In this document: in pieces, positions 17,210 to 27,351 of the stretch
Position numbering within the stretch: position 1 is the first letter of the stretch
Layout: every line of letters begins with the position of its first letter
Source of the DNA: an uncultured Opitutaceae bacterium
Lineage (GTDB): Bacteria > Verrucomicrobiota > Verrucomicrobiia > Opitutales > Opitutaceae
Length of the DNA: 64,000 bases
Assembly: GCA_937902925.1 (NCBI GenBank)
Contig: CALFNN010000060.1
Span: forward strand, 36,532 to 100,531
Reading direction: 5' to 3'
The notes under the pieces: generated by a model
What the model was told of the DNA's origin: nothing
The model's input: only the letters and a program-made list of their open reading frames with translations
The model's database searches: none
Made by a program: the position numbers and the translations under genes

Positions 17210-20200
17210 ATGACGATTTCCTGAAAGCGAAACTCCGGCGCGTGATCCGCCGTTGCCAGTGGCTCGGATTCTGGCGCAGGCTGGCGGCCTGCTGGGCCGT
17301 CGCCGCCCTCGTGGGCGTGGGCGTCGTGTGGCTGCAGGGTGGCACCGGCTGGGCCTCGCCGCTGGCGCTGCCGCTGCTGGCGGCGATCGCGGCCGGGGGC
17401 GTCACGGCGATCGGGATGCTGCACTTTGCGACCACGCCGGACTACCGCTGGATCGCGCAAAAAATCGAGCAGGCGCACCCGGAGCTGAAAGGCCTGCTGT
17501 TGACGGCGGTGCAGCAGAATCTCGAACCGGGCGCCGAGCAGGGCTTCCTGCAATACCGCGTGCTCCAGGAGGCGACGGCGCGGAGCCAGGAGCAGGACTG
17601 GACGAAAGTCGTGCCGACCCGGCGGCTGGCCGTCGTGCAGGCGATGCATCTGGCGGCGCTCGGGTGCTTCGCGTTTGTGCTGTTCAACCTCCGTCCGGCC
17701 GCGGTCGAGCATCGCACCGAGGGCGTGCGCATCGGCCCGGACGGGATCGCCGTGACGCCGGGCGACACGAGCATCGAAAAGGGCGAGAGCCTGGTGGTGC
17801 TCGCGCGTTTCGGCCGGACACTGCCCTCGAACGTGAATCTTGTGGTGCGGGCCAGCGGGACCACGCCGCAGACGATCCCGCTCGTCAAGAGCCTCGCCGA
17901 CCCCGTGTTCGGCGGGAGCGTGCCCGAGGTCGCGAGCGATCTGACTTATCGCATCGAATATCGCGGCCAGCACACGCGCGATTTCAAGGTCACGGTGTTC
18001 GAGCACCCCCGGCTCGTGCGGTCCGACGCCGACCTGGCATTCCCCGCGTATACGAAATTGCCCGTGAAACACATCGAGGACACGCGCCGCGTCAGCGCGG
18101 TCGAGGGCACGAAGCTCGGGCTGTCCCTCCAGCTCAACAAGCCGGTGGCCTCCGCCGCGCTCGTCGCCCACGACGCGGCCAAGACCGTGATTCCGCTCAC
18201 CGTCGCGCCGGGCAAGGCCGTCGCGACGCTGCCTGCCATGCCGCTGGTCGCGACGCAAACCTACGACCTGAAACTCGTCGACGCCGACGGGCGGGCGAAC
18301 AAGGTGGCGGCGCCGTTTGTCATCGATGTCCAGCCGAACCGCCCGCCGGAACTGCGGCTCAATTCGCCGCGCGGCGACGTGCGGCCGTCGGCGCTCGAGG
18401 AGGTGACCTTCGACGGGACGGTGTTCGACGACTTCGGTTCGCCGGCCTACGGCCTCGCCTACACGACGGCCGGCGGGGAGACGAAATTCATCGAGCTCGG
18501 GCACGACACCGCGGCGAAGGAAAAACGGGCGTTCAATCACCTCGTCAAACTCGAGGACCTCGGCGTGAAGCCGGACGACCTGATCTCGTGGTATCTCTGG
18601 GCCGACGATATCGGCCCCGACGGCAAGCTGCGCCGCACGAGTGGCGACCTGTCGTTTGCGGAGGTGCGGCCGTTCGACGAGGTCTTCCGCGAGGCACAGG
18701 GCATGCAGCCCCAGGACCAGCAGCAACAACAACAGCAGCAAGGCCAGGGCAACTCGACCCGGAAGCTGACCGATCTCGAGAAACAAATCATCAACGCCAC
18801 GTGGCGGCTCCAGCGCGATGGCGCGACGCCGAAATACGCGGACGACTCCACGGTGGTGCACGATTCGCAGCAGCAGGCGCTCGACCAGGCGCAGGAGGCG
18901 ATGGGCAATGCGCGTTCGCCGCGCGACGCCGCGCTGTGGGATGCCGCCACGAAGCAGATGGAGCAGGCGCTGGAGAAATTGAAGGATGCGGCGAAAACCC
19001 CCGCGCCGCTCGCGCAGGCGCTGCCGGCGGAGCAGTCGGCCTACCAGTCGTTGCTCAAGTTGCAGGCGCGCGAGACCAACGTCGCGCGCGGGCGCAATCA
19101 ACGCGGCGGCGGCGGCCAGGGCCAGCAGGCCAGCCAGCGGCAGATCGACCAGCTCGACCTCACGCAGGCGCAGAATCGCTACGAGACCCAGCGGCAGGCG
19201 CAGGCGCCGCAAAGCCCGGAGCGCAAGGAGCAGTTGCAGGTGATGAACCGGCTGCAGGAACTCGCGCGCCGGCAACAGGATCTCAACGACCGGCTCAAGG
19301 AATTGCAGACCTCGCTGCAGGAGGCGAAGACCGAGCAGGAGCGGGAGGATCTCAAGCGCCGGCTCAAACGCCTCGAGGAGGAGCAGCGCCAGATGCTCGC
19401 GGATGCGGACGAAGTCCAGCAGCGGATGGACCGGCCGGAGAACCAGGCGAACATGTCGCAGCAACGCCAGCAGCTCGACCAGACGCGCCAGGACATCCAG
19501 CGCGCCGCCGATGCCGCTTCCCAGGGCTCGGTGGCGCAGGCGCTCGCCGCCGGCACGCGCGCCCAGCGGTCGCTCCAGCAGATCCGCGACGACCTCCGCA
19601 AGGAGAACTCGAGCCAGTTCGCCGACGACCTGCGCGAGATGCGCAGCGAGGCGCGCGATCTTGCGAACCAGCAGGCCGACATCGGCCAGAAGCTCGACGC
19701 GCTCGGCAACGGCACCCAGCGGAAGACGCTCACCGACACGGGCGACCGGAAGGAATTGCTCGACCAGCTCGCGCAGCAGAAGGAGCGGATGAACAAGCTC
19801 GTCGACCGCGCCGAGCAGGTTTCCGAGCAGGCGGAAAACATCGAGCCGCTCTTGTCCCGCCAGCTTTACGACAGCATCCGCAAGCTGAGCACCGACGACA
19901 CGAACACGATCAAGCAGGCGAAGCAGGATTTGATCAACAACGGCATCATCCGTCCGGATATCTTCGACCAGCTGGACCAGACTGCGCAGCAGGACGGCGG
20001 CGGGAAGGCGCTCGATCTCACGCGCACGATGCTCAACGAGGGTTATCTCCCGCAGGCGGGCCAGGCGGGCCAGCGCGCGCGGGGCGAGATCGACGAATTG
20101 AAGCGCGGCGTCGAACGCGCCGCCGACAGCGTGCTCGGCGACGATGCCGAGCAGTTGAAGCTGGCGCAGTCGGAGCTCGACCAGCTCACCGACCAATTGC

Positions 20201-21171
20201 AGCGCGAGCTCGCGCAGGCGCAGGGTCAGGCTCCCGCCGGTGGTGACAAGGCCAGCCAGCAGGCCGGGCAACCCGGGCAAACGGGGCAACGCGGCGACCA
20301 GCAGCAGCCCGGTGCGCAGCCGGGCAACAGCAACCAGCCGGCGCCCGGTGAAGCCACGGCGGATGGCTCCGAACCGGGCCAGCAGCCGGGACGCGGCGGT
20401 CAGCAACCCGGTCAGCGTCCGGGCGGTGGCGGCCAGCAGCCGGGTCAACAGCCGGGCCAGGGCGAACGCGGCCTGGCCAACGCCGACGAGCAAAACGCGC
20501 AGGGCGGTCGCGGCGGCCAGCAGCCCGGTCAGCAACAGCCGGGCGGAGCCCAGGCCGGCGGCGCGCAGCCGGGTGAAGCTCAGGCCAACGCCGACAATCC
20601 TCGCGATGCGAACGGCCAGCCGCGCGACAATGCGCAGCCCGGTCAGGCGCGCGGTGGGCGCCAGCAACTCGCGGGCGGTCGCGGCGGGCGCAACGGCCAG
20701 CAGAACGGTGGGAATCGCGGCGGATTCAATGTCGACAATTTCCTGAACGGCGGCGGCGTCGACACCGGCGGCGTCTATAATGGCGGCGCGCAGCTGGGCG
20801 ACCGGGCCGGCGGGCCGATCGCCGGCGACAATTTTGGTCCGTGGACCGACCGCCTGCGCAATGTCGAGGAACTGCTCGACTCTCCCGACCTGCGCGACGC
20901 GGTGGCGAATGCGCGGGAGCGCGCACGGCTGGTGCGGCGCGACGCGGCGCAGAACCGGACCAAACCCGACTGGACGGTGGTCCAGCTGCAAATCTTGAAG
21001 CCGCTTGTCGAGGTGCGGAGCCGCGTGGCCGAGGAGCTTGCGCGGCGCGATCCGAAGGACTCGCTGGCGCCGATCGACCGCGATCCCGTGCCGAACCGCT
21101 TCGCGGACTCGGTGCGGCGTTACTACGAGGAACTGGGCAAGGATGAGGCGAAAGCGGAGGCGGTGCGATGA
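17206..21171 (+). CDS. Large DUF4175-like membrane protein with coiled coil and Gln/Gly-rich repeat tail
   Basis: 1321 residues. Three hydrophobic helices lie in the first 165 residues (ACWAVAALVGVGVVWLQG, PLALPLLAAIAAGGVTAIG, LAALGCFAFVLFNL). A long periplasmic domain (about 180-490) has beta strands typical of DUF4175-type proteins. From about 495 to 940 the sequence is Gln/Glu/Arg/Lys heptad-like coiled coil (for example LKELQTSLQEAKTEQEREDL). A low-complexity region (about 1008-1178) repeats QPGQ, GGQQPGQ and AQPG motifs. The last 140 residues are again ordered (LRNVEELLDSPDLRDAVANARERARL) and probably form a conserved helical cap. It may act as a rod spanning the periplasm. Same operon, ATGA-coupled to the BatA-type gene. 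Confidence 0.9.
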   Translation: MNDDFLKAKLRRVIRRCQWLGFWRRLAACWAVAALVGVGVVWLQGGTGWASPLALPLLAAIAAGGVTAIGMLHFATTPDYRWIAQKIEQAHPELKGLLLTAVQQNLEPGAEQGFLQYRVLQEATARSQEQDWTKVVPTRRLAVVQAMHLAALGCFAFVLFNLRPAAVEHRTEGVRIGPDGIAVTPGDTSIEKGESLVVLARFGRTLPSNVNLVVRASGTTPQTIPLVKSLADPVFGGSVPEVASDLTYRIEYRGQHTRDFKVTVFEHPRLVRSDADLAFPAYTKLPVKHIEDTRRVSAVEGTKLGLSLQLNKPVASAALVAHDAAKTVIPLTVAPGKAVATLPAMPLVATQTYDLKLVDADGRANKVAAPFVIDVQPNRPPELRLNSPRGDVRPSALEEVTFDGTVFDDFGSPAYGLAYTTAGGETKFIELGHDTAAKEKRAFNHLVKLEDLGVKPDDLISWYLWADDIGPDGKLRRTSGDLSFAEVRPFDEVFREAQGMQPQDQQQQQQQQGQGNSTRKLTDLEKQIINATWRLQRDGATPKYADDSTVVHDSQQQALDQAQEAMGNARSPRDAALWDAATKQMEQALEKLKDAAKTPAPLAQALPAEQSAYQSLLKLQARETNVARGRNQRGGGGQGQQASQRQIDQLDLTQAQNRYETQRQAQAPQSPERKEQLQVMNRLQELARRQQDLNDRLKELQTSLQEAKTEQEREDLKRRLKRLEEEQRQMLADADEVQQRMDRPENQANMSQQRQQLDQTRQDIQRAADAASQGSVAQALAAGTRAQRSLQQIRDDLRKENSSQFADDLREMRSEARDLANQQADIGQKLDALGNGTQRKTLTDTGDRKELLDQLAQQKERMNKLVDRAEQVSEQAENIEPLLSRQLYDSIRKLSTDDTNTIKQAKQDLINNGIIRPDIFDQLDQTAQQDGGGKALDLTRTMLNEGYLPQAGQAGQRARGEIDELKRGVERAADSVLGDDAEQLKLAQSELDQLTDQLQRELAQAQGQAPAGGDKASQQAGQPGQTGQRGDQQQPGAQPGNSNQPAPGEATADGSEPGQQPGRGGQQPGQRPGGGGQQPGQQPGQGERGLANADEQNAQGGRGGQQPGQQQPGGAQAGGAQPGEAQANADNPRDANGQPRDNAQPGQARGGRQQLAGGRGGRNGQQNGGNRGGFNVDNFLNGGGVDTGGVYNGGAQLGDRAGGPIAGDNFGPWTDRLRNVEELLDSPDLRDAVANARERARLVRRDAAQNRTKPDWTVVQLQILKPLVEVRSRVAEELARRDPKDSLAPIDRDPVPNRFADSVRRYYEELGKDEAKAEAVR
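20225..20740 (+). repeat. In-frame Gln/Pro/Gly repeat tract in the DUF4175-like gene
   Basis: Degenerate short units encode QPGQ, QQPGQ, GRGGQQPGQ and AQPG over about 170 codons. Units vary in length and sequence and stay in frame, so this is a protein low-complexity linker and not a DNA element such as CRISPR. The repeats should be prone to length change by slippage. Confidence 0.8.
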
Positions 21172-21220
21172 TGCGACCGGCGTTTTCCGAACTCGATGGC
21201 GGAGCGGCCGCGTTGGCGTG

Positions 21221-23602
21221 ATGCCGTCCTCCCTCACATTCTCCGGCTGGAACTGGCTCTGGCCCGCGGTCGGGTTTCTGGCCGTGGCGGTGCTTGTGCT
21301 CGCGTGGAGCTACCGGGCGTCGGCGGCGCACCCGTTGCGGGGAGTCTGCCTCGCGTTGAAGCTCCTCGGGCTCGCCGCGCTCGCAATCTGCCTGTTGGAA
21401 CCGTTGTGGCTCGGGCAGCGGCCGCGGCCCGGCGCGAACCTCTTTGCGATCGTGGCGGACAACAGCCAGGGCCTCCAGATTCACGATGCCGGCGACGCGC
21501 GGAGTCGCGGCGACCAGTTGCGCGAACTTGTCGACCCGACGGGTGCGGGCTGGCAGTCGACGATCGCGAGCACGTTCGAGGTGCGCCGTTATCTCTTCGA
21601 TGCGCGGCTGCAATCGACGGCGGATTTCCATGAACTCGCGTTCGACGGGCGCTCGACTTCGCTTGGCGCCGCGCTGCACACGCTGAAGGAACGATTTCAG
21701 GGCCGGCCGCTGGCGGGCGTGCTGCTGCTGACCGACGGCAACGCGACCGACCTGCCGGGCGGCACGCTGCCGGATTTGCGCGGGTTGCCCCCGGTCTATC
21801 CCGTCGTGATCGGCCGGCGCGACGCCGTGCGCGACATCGCGGTGCAACAGGTGCACGTGACGCAGACGGCATTCGAGGATGCGCCGGTGTCGATCCAGGC
21901 CGACGTGACGACGGCCGGGTTCAGCGGGCAGCCGGTGGTGGCGCAGCTCGTCGACCGGACGGGGAAGACGCTGCAGGAGCAGACGGCCGACGCGCGGGCG
22001 GACGGCGACACCCTGGCGTTTCGCTTTCAGCTCAAGCCGGAGCAGCCCGGCCTGTCGTTTTACCAGGTGCGGGTCAGTCCGCGCGGCGGCTTGATGGCGG
22101 GCGGCGCGGCGACGGCGGGCGAGGCGACGCTGGCGAACAATTCGCGGGTGCTGGCGGTGGACCGCGGCGACGAGCCGTTCCGCGTGCTTTATGTGGCGGG
22201 GCGGGCGAACTGGGAGTTCAAGTTCCTGAATCGCGCCGAGCAGGAGGACCCGCAGGTGCAGCTGGTCGGGCTGATCCGGGTGGCCAAGCGTGAGCCGAAG
22301 TTCGACTTTCGCGGGCGGGCGGGCGAGACGAGCAATCCGCTGTTCCGCGGTTTCGGCGACCAGTCGCCGGAGGACGTGCAGCGCTACGACCAGCCCGTGC
22401 TCGAGCGCCTGAACACGCGGGACGAAGCCGAGCTGCGGGCCGGATTTCCGCGCACGCCGGAGGAGCTCTACGGCTATCAGGCGGTGATCGTCGACGATCT
22501 CGAGTCGGAGTTTTTCGCGCCCGACCAGGCGATGCTCCTGCAGAAATTCGTGTCCGAGCGCGGCGGCGGCTTCCTGATGCTCGGCGGGATGGAGAGCTTT
22601 CAGGAGGGAAAATACGCGCGGACGCCGATCGGCGACATGCTGCCGGTCTATCTCGATCGCGACGACGCGGCGACTTATCCGCCGGGCGACCCGAACCTGC
22701 ACCTGCAACTCGCGCGGGAGGGCTGGCTGCAGGCATGGGCGCGGCTGCGCGACACGGAGTCGGACGAGCGGGCGCGGCTCGAGGGCATGGTTCCGTTCGA
22801 AATCATCAATCACGTGCGGGGGTTGAAGCCCGGCGCGAGCCTCATCACCACGGCCCGCGATGAAAAGGGCACGGAGCTGCCGGCGCTGGCGGTGCAGCGG
22901 TTCGGCCGCGGACGCACGGCGGCGTTGATGATCGGCGACGTCTATCGCTGGGGGATGCACGACGCGGCGTCGCACCTCGACATGGACAAGGCGTGGCGAC
23001 AAATGGTGCGCTGGCTGGTGTCGGACGTGCCCAACCGGGTCGACTGCACGGTCGAGCCGCTGTCCGCCGACGCCAACGGCGCGGTGCTGGTGCAGGTGCG
23101 GGTGCGCGACGGGAAATTTCAGCCGGTGGACGACGCCACAGTGAAGGTCGAGGTGGAGCCGGTGGTGTTCGCCGGCACGGCGGGTGCCGCGGGCGCGGCG
23201 ATCCAGATCGAGGCGGAGCCGGCGCTCAGCGAACCGGGACTTTACCAGGCGACCTACGTGCCGCGGTTGACGGGCGGCTACAAGGCCGTGGCAAAGGTGA
23301 CCAACAACGCCGGTGCGAACCTCGGCCACGCGCAGGCGGGCTGGAGCACGGATCTGGCGGCCGAGGAATTCCGGTCGCTCACGCCAAACGTGGCGCTGAT
23401 GGAAGAACTCGCGCACAAGACGGGCGGCGAGGTGATCGCGGCCGCCGATCTGGGAAAATTTGCGAGCCGGCTGCCGCAGATGACCGCACCCGTGATGGAG
23501 ACGTGGAGTTATCCCGCATGGCACACGCCGGTGATGTTTTTGTTCGCACTCGCGTGCCTGCTCGCCGAGTGGGGGCTGCGGCGCTGGAAAGGAATGCCAT
23601 GA
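21221..23602 (+). CDS. vWA / glutamine-amidotransferase-like membrane protein
   Basis: 793 residues from the ATG at 21221 (a GTG at 21218 is in frame). Two N-terminal helices (WLWPAVGFLAVAVLVLAWSY and LALKLLGLAALAICLLEPLW) precede a vWA-like domain whose MIDAS is degraded: VADNSQGL has D-x-S but Gly in place of the second Ser, although LLTDGNATD is kept. Around residues 420-480, AVIVDDLESEFFAPDQAMLLQ with GGGFLMLGGMESFQEGKY resembles the class I glutamine amidotransferase-like fold (DUF1355 type); I see no clear catalytic Cys. A single C-terminal helix (VMFLFALACLLAEWGLRRW) closes the protein. It sits 49 bp after the DUF4175-like gene and overlaps the next gene (ATGA at 23599). Probably a second membrane-bound vWA partner. 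Confidence 0.88.
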   Translation: MPSSLTFSGWNWLWPAVGFLAVAVLVLAWSYRASAAHPLRGVCLALKLLGLAALAICLLEPLWLGQRPRPGANLFAIVADNSQGLQIHDAGDARSRGDQLRELVDPTGAGWQSTIASTFEVRRYLFDARLQSTADFHELAFDGRSTSLGAALHTLKERFQGRPLAGVLLLTDGNATDLPGGTLPDLRGLPPVYPVVIGRRDAVRDIAVQQVHVTQTAFEDAPVSIQADVTTAGFSGQPVVAQLVDRTGKTLQEQTADARADGDTLAFRFQLKPEQPGLSFYQVRVSPRGGLMAGGAATAGEATLANNSRVLAVDRGDEPFRVLYVAGRANWEFKFLNRAEQEDPQVQLVGLIRVAKREPKFDFRGRAGETSNPLFRGFGDQSPEDVQRYDQPVLERLNTRDEAELRAGFPRTPEELYGYQAVIVDDLESEFFAPDQAMLLQKFVSERGGGFLMLGGMESFQEGKYARTPIGDMLPVYLDRDDAATYPPGDPNLHLQLAREGWLQAWARLRDTESDERARLEGMVPFEIINHVRGLKPGASLITTARDEKGTELPALAVQRFGRGRTAALMIGDVYRWGMHDAASHLDMDKAWRQMVRWLVSDVPNRVDCTVEPLSADANGAVLVQVRVRDGKFQPVDDATVKVEVEPVVFAGTAGAAGAAIQIEAEPALSEPGLYQATYVPRLTGGYKAVAKVTNNAGANLGHAQAGWSTDLAAEEFRSLTPNVALMEELAHKTGGEVIAAADLGKFASRLPQMTAPVMETWSYPAWHTPVMFLFALACLLAEWGLRRWKGMP

Positions 23603-24570
23603 GAACGCGGGCGCTTTGGAGCCTGTTGCTGCTGGCGGCTGGCGCCGGCGGGCGGAGTTTTGCCGCGGCGCCGGCTGACGACCGGCCGACGGTCATCGTC
23701 GTGGCTGGCGCCCCGGGCGAGGCCGATTATGCGACGGTCTTCGACGGCGAAGTCAAAACCTGGACGGCGGTCGGCGCGCAGGCGGGCGCGAAACAGATCA
23801 CGATTGGCGGGGCGTCGGCGGGCGCCGGGAGCGATCACGACGCGCTGCAACAGGCGTGTGCGGCCGAACCGAAGGAGGGCGCGGGCGAATTCTGGCTGGT
23901 GCTGGTCGGCCACGGGACCTTCGACGGCAAGGAGGCAAAATTTAATTTGCGGGGGAATGACGTGTCGGCGACGGAACTGGCGGCATGGCTGCTGCCGTTC
24001 AAGCGGCCCGTGGCGGTGATCGACACGGCGTCGGCGAGCGCGCCGTTTCTCGCGAAGCTCGCGGGACCGAACCGAGTGGTGGTGAGCTCGACCCGGAGCG
24101 GCTACGAGCAGAACTATGCGCGGTTCGGAAAATTCCTGGCCGAGGCCATGGCCGACCCGAAGAGCGACCTCGACAAGGACGGGCAGGTGTCGCTGCTGGA
24201 GGGCTTCCTCGGCGGGTCCCACCGGACGGCGGAATATTACAAGACGGAGGGCCGGCTCGCGACGGAGCACGCGTTGATCGACGACAACGGCGATGGTCTC
24301 GGCACGCCGGCCGATTGGTTTCGCGGGGTCCGCGCGACCAAGCAGGCGAAGGATGGGGCGACGCTCGACGGCGCGCGCGCGCAGCAGTTTGTGCTCGTGC
24401 GCAGCGCGCGGGAGCAACAGCTCCCGCCGGCAGTGCGGGCGCAGCGCGACGCGCTGGAGCTCAAGGTCGCGCAATTGCGCGAGGCGAAGGGCAAGATGCC
24501 GGAGGACGAGTATTTCCGGCAATTGGAGAAATTGCTGCTCGCGCTCGCCGCGGTCTACGAGGGGACGTAG
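23599..24570 (+). CDS. Secreted caspase-fold protein, probably catalytically dead, with EF-hand-like loop
   Basis: 323 residues with a signal peptide ([24 protein letters not shown]). The fold resembles C13/C14 peptidases: strand [12 protein letters not shown], the catalytic-His strand [19 protein letters not shown], then [13 protein letters not shown] where caspases have D-x-C-x-S-G. Here the Cys position is Ala and the Ser position is Ala, so peptidase activity is not expected. A calcium-loop motif [14 protein letters not shown] follows, and DDNGDGLG could be a second partial one. The last 70 residues are helical. It is the final gene of the operon and overlaps the vWA/GATase-like gene by ATGA. 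It might bind peptides or regulate the HExxH peptidase encoded by the first gene. Confidence 0.8.
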   Translation: MRTRALWSLLLLAAGAGGRSFAAAPADDRPTVIVVAGAPGEADYATVFDGEVKTWTAVGAQAGAKQITIGGASAGAGSDHDALQQACAAEPKEGAGEFWLVLVGHGTFDGKEAKFNLRGNDVSATELAAWLLPFKRPVAVIDTASASAPFLAKLAGPNRVVVSSTRSGYEQNYARFGKFLAEAMADPKSDLDKDGQVSLLEGFLGGSHRTAEYYKTEGRLATEHALIDDNGDGLGTPADWFRGVRATKQAKDGATLDGARAQQFVLVRSAREQQLPPAVRAQRDALELKVAQLREAKGKMPEDEYFRQLEKLLLALAAVYEGT

Positions 24571-24631
24571 GACGGGCGGGTCGCACAAAATTCGCGTGGC
24601 GCGCGGGCCGGCGGCATGCTTGATTGCCGGC

Positions 24632-26464
24632 ATGCTGACCCGATTTTCCGTCGCCCCGCTGCACACGATGACGCGTTCCCTCGCCGCCGTGGCGATGGGG
24701 CAAACGGCGCCCGACCTGGTGATCACCGGCGCGCGCGTGCTGTCGACCTACACGGAGCGCATCCACCCGCGGCGCGAGCTGTGGATCAAGGGCGGCCGGA
24801 TCGCGGCGGTGAAGCCGGCGGGCGCGTTCAAGAAGTCGAAGCTCGGGGGCGCGAAAATATACGACGCACGGGGCGGCATCCTCGCCCCCGGGCTGGTCGA
24901 CCCGCACGTCCACATCGAGAGCAGCATGATGACGGCGTGCGCGTTCGCCGAGGCGGCGCTGCTCAACGGCACGACGACCGTGTTCTGCGACAGCCATGAG
25001 ATCGGCAACGTGTGCGACGTCGCCGGCATCGAGTGGATGCTGGAGGACGCGCGGCGGGCGCCGCTATCGGTGTTTCTCACGGTGCCGAGCACGGTGCCGG
25101 CGACGAATTCGAAGCTGGAGACCGCGGGCGGCGACCTGACGCCGGTAAAGATCGGGCGGATCTTCGACCGCTGGCCCGAGGCGGTGGCACTCGGCGAAAA
25201 GATGGACTACGTGTCGGTGGCGATGGGCGACGGACGGAGTCACGCGATCCTCGCGGAGGCTTTAAAGCGGGGCCGGCCGGTGTGCGGGCATATCTACGGA
25301 CGCGAATTTGTCGCGGCGTGCGCGGCGAGCGGTGTCAGCGACACGCACGAGGCGATCGACCGCGAGATCAGCGACGACTTTCTCGAGGCGGGCGTGTGGG
25401 TGTTCCTGCGGGGCGGGAACCCGAAAACGCCGTGGCATTCGCTGCCGCAGGCGATCAAGGCGGTGACCGAACTCGGCGCGAACCCGAAGCGGGTCTGCGT
25501 CTGCACGGACGACCGCGACGCGGACGATCTTTTTCTCTTCGGCATGGACTGGGTCGTGCGGCAGGCGGTGGCCGCCGGATTGCCGACGACCACGGCGTGG
25601 AGCCTCGGTTCGCTCCATCCCGCGACGCGTTACGCGATGGACGGCGATTTCGGGGGGCTCGCACCGGCGCGGCGGGCCGACCTCGTGCTGCTCAACGACG
25701 GCCTCGAGGTGCAGAACACATGGTTCGGCGGTGAACTCGTCGTCGAGCGCCGCAGGATCACGCCGCTGCTCGACCGCGCACTGAGCCGGCGCTACCGCTA
25801 TCCGCGCGCGGCCTACGAGACGGTGAAGCTGCCAAAGCGCGTGCGGCTCACGCCGGCGTTGCCGCAGAAAAATGGCACGAAAGGGCCGAATGTGACGGCG
25901 AACGCGATCCGGGTGGTGCCGCCGGGGATCGTGACGGTGCGCGATCGCGTGGAACTCGGCGCCCACGTTTCGTGGGACGATTGTTTCGCGACGCACGACC
26001 TGTGTTTCCTCACGGTCGTCGAACGCCATGGCAAGAACGGCGGCGTGGCGCACGGCCTGTTGCGCGACTTCGGGCTGCGCGACGGTGCCGTCGCGAGCAG
26101 CGTGGGGCACGATGCGCACAACATCGTCATGGCGGGCACGAACGAGCGCGACATGCAGGTTGCGCTGGCGGCGGTGAAAAAGCTCCGCGGCGGCGTGTGT
26201 GTCGTGCGGGGCGGCAAGGTGCTCGCGAGCGTGGCGCTACCGGTGGCGGGATTGCTGTCGGACAAGCGCGCGCCGGTCGTGGCGCGCGAGACGACGGTGC
26301 TGAAACGCGCCTGGACAAGGCTCGGCTGCAAGGTTCCCTACATGGGCTTCAACTTGCTGCCGCTGTCGGTGATCCCGGAATTCCGGCTGACCGACAAGGG
26401 CTTGGTCGACGTGATCGCAATGCGCCTGGTGCCGCTGTTCGAAGCGTCGCGTCGCGCGCCCTGA
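24632..26464 (+). CDS. ade: Adenine deaminase
   Basis: 610 residues from the ATG at 24632 (an in-frame ATG at 24668 is possible). The amidohydrolase core has the metal site [14 protein letters not shown] (HxH), [29 protein letters not shown], and [13 protein letters not shown], which supplies the distal Asp. The C-terminal domain ([22 protein letters not shown] and [19 protein letters not shown]) is characteristic of Ade, which converts adenine to hypoxanthine and ammonia. The length fits the 570-610 residue range. It follows the MoxR operon after 61 bp but is functionally distinct; it heads the N-heterocycle region and would feed hypoxanthine to the purine pool, matching the AzgA-type permease encoded at 38353. 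Confidence 0.92.
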   Translation: MLTRFSVAPLHTMTRSLAAVAMGQTAPDLVITGARVLSTYTERIHPRRELWIKGGRIAAVKPAGAFKKSKLGGAKIYDARGGILAPGLVDPHVHIESSMMTACAFAEAALLNGTTTVFCDSHEIGNVCDVAGIEWMLEDARRAPLSVFLTVPSTVPATNSKLETAGGDLTPVKIGRIFDRWPEAVALGEKMDYVSVAMGDGRSHAILAEALKRGRPVCGHIYGREFVAACAASGVSDTHEAIDREISDDFLEAGVWVFLRGGNPKTPWHSLPQAIKAVTELGANPKRVCVCTDDRDADDLFLFGMDWVVRQAVAAGLPTTTAWSLGSLHPATRYAMDGDFGGLAPARRADLVLLNDGLEVQNTWFGGELVVERRRITPLLDRALSRRYRYPRAAYETVKLPKRVRLTPALPQKNGTKGPNVTANAIRVVPPGIVTVRDRVELGAHVSWDDCFATHDLCFLTVVERHGKNGGVAHGLLRDFGLRDGAVASSVGHDAHNIVMAGTNERDMQVALAAVKKLRGGVCVVRGGKVLASVALPVAGLLSDKRAPVVARETTVLKRAWTRLGCKVPYMGFNLLPLSVIPEFRLTDKGLVDVIAMRLVPLFEASRRAP

Positions 26465-26544
26465 ATAAAATCGATCGACCGGGAGTCGGATAATCTGGTG
26501 GGTTACCCCGTCGAAGGACGGTGCGCGGCGATGCGCGATTCGGA

Positions 26545-27351
26545 TCAGGTCGCGTCGCGCGCCACTCGGCAGAGCTCGGCGATCGCGGCGGCGTAGCGGT
26601 CCGCGCCGTGCTCAATCCACGCGGCACCTTTCGCGGCGGTGGCGGCGGTGGCATCGCCCATGATGCCGGATTTGGAAAGATCGGCGGTGACCCACGCCAT
26701 CGTGGCCGGGGCGCGTTCGGGGCGGAGTTCGCCGGGTGTGTTGACGTCGCCGCAGTATTCGCAAACGGCGCCGGGCAGGTCGACGAACTGCGGGGCGACG
26801 GCGAGCAGCCAGGCGGTCTCGGCGGTGTTGGCGTGGTAGCCGTAGGCATTCTCCTGCGGCGGCAGGTCGAGGTCGAAGGCCGGCGCAAGCAGCCCGCACT
26901 GGAGGCCGAGCGACGCACCGATCTCGCGCAAGGTGTAGATGACGACGGCGGTGTTGCCTCCGTGGGTGTTGAGCACCGCGAGATGACGGAAGCCCCAGGT
27001 GTGGATCTGCCGCGCGATTGCCCAGAGCAGAGCACGCAGCGTTTCTTTCGAAATGGCGAGGGTGCCGGGAAAGCCGGTGTGCTCGTTGCTCTTGCCGATG
27101 GTGATCGGTGGCGCGACGTAACACGAGGCGCCGGCGGGCAACCGCGCGAGCGCGCGCGTGAGCCACACCTGTCCCATCAGCGAATCGACGGCGACCGGCA
27201 GATGCGGGCCGTGCTGCTCGATGGCACCGGTGGCGACGATGACCGGCGCCCAGGCTTTGTCGGAGAGCGCGGCGATCTGCCCCGGCGTCATGGCCGGCAG
27301 GTAGCGCTCGCGGTAGGCGGGAAACGTTGCGGTGGAGGCCGGCGCGCTCAT
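26545..27351 (-). CDS. Creatininase-family amidohydrolase
   Basis: 268 residues. The metal-binding signature is intact: VIVATGAIEQHGPHLPVAVDS gives the E-x-H...D ligands, VLNTHGGNTAVVIYTLREIG gives the second His, and YHANTAETAW carries the late Glu. The family binds two divalent metals and hydrolyses cyclic or linear amides (creatinine, formamidopyrimidines in ArfB, and others). It is the last gene of a four-gene minus-strand set: its ATG overlaps the stop of a degenerate paralog (ATGA). Real substrate unknown; neighbours point to a nitrogen heterocycle or its ring-opened product. Confidence 0.9.
   Translation of the reverse strand: MSAPASTATFPAYRERYLPAMTPGQIAALSDKAWAPVIVATGAIEQHGPHLPVAVDSLMGQVWLTRALARLPAGASCYVAPPITIGKSNEHTGFPGTLAISKETLRALLWAIARQIHTWGFRHLAVLNTHGGNTAVVIYTLREIGASLGLQCGLLAPAFDLDLPPQENAYGYHANTAETAWLLAVAPQFVDLPGAVCEYCGDVNTPGELRPERAPATMAWVTADLSKSGIMGDATAATAAKGAAWIEHGADRYAAAIAELCRVARDAT

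Noticed and set aside
20225..20740. CRISPR-like repeat array
   Set aside because: Units are short, variable, in frame and contiguous; there are no unique spacers.
16903..21237. 1444-codon minus-strand frame opposite the DUF4175-like gene
   Set aside because: Leu/Arg-rich antisense of a Gln/Glu coiled coil; the plus strand has ATGA coupling and conserved domains.
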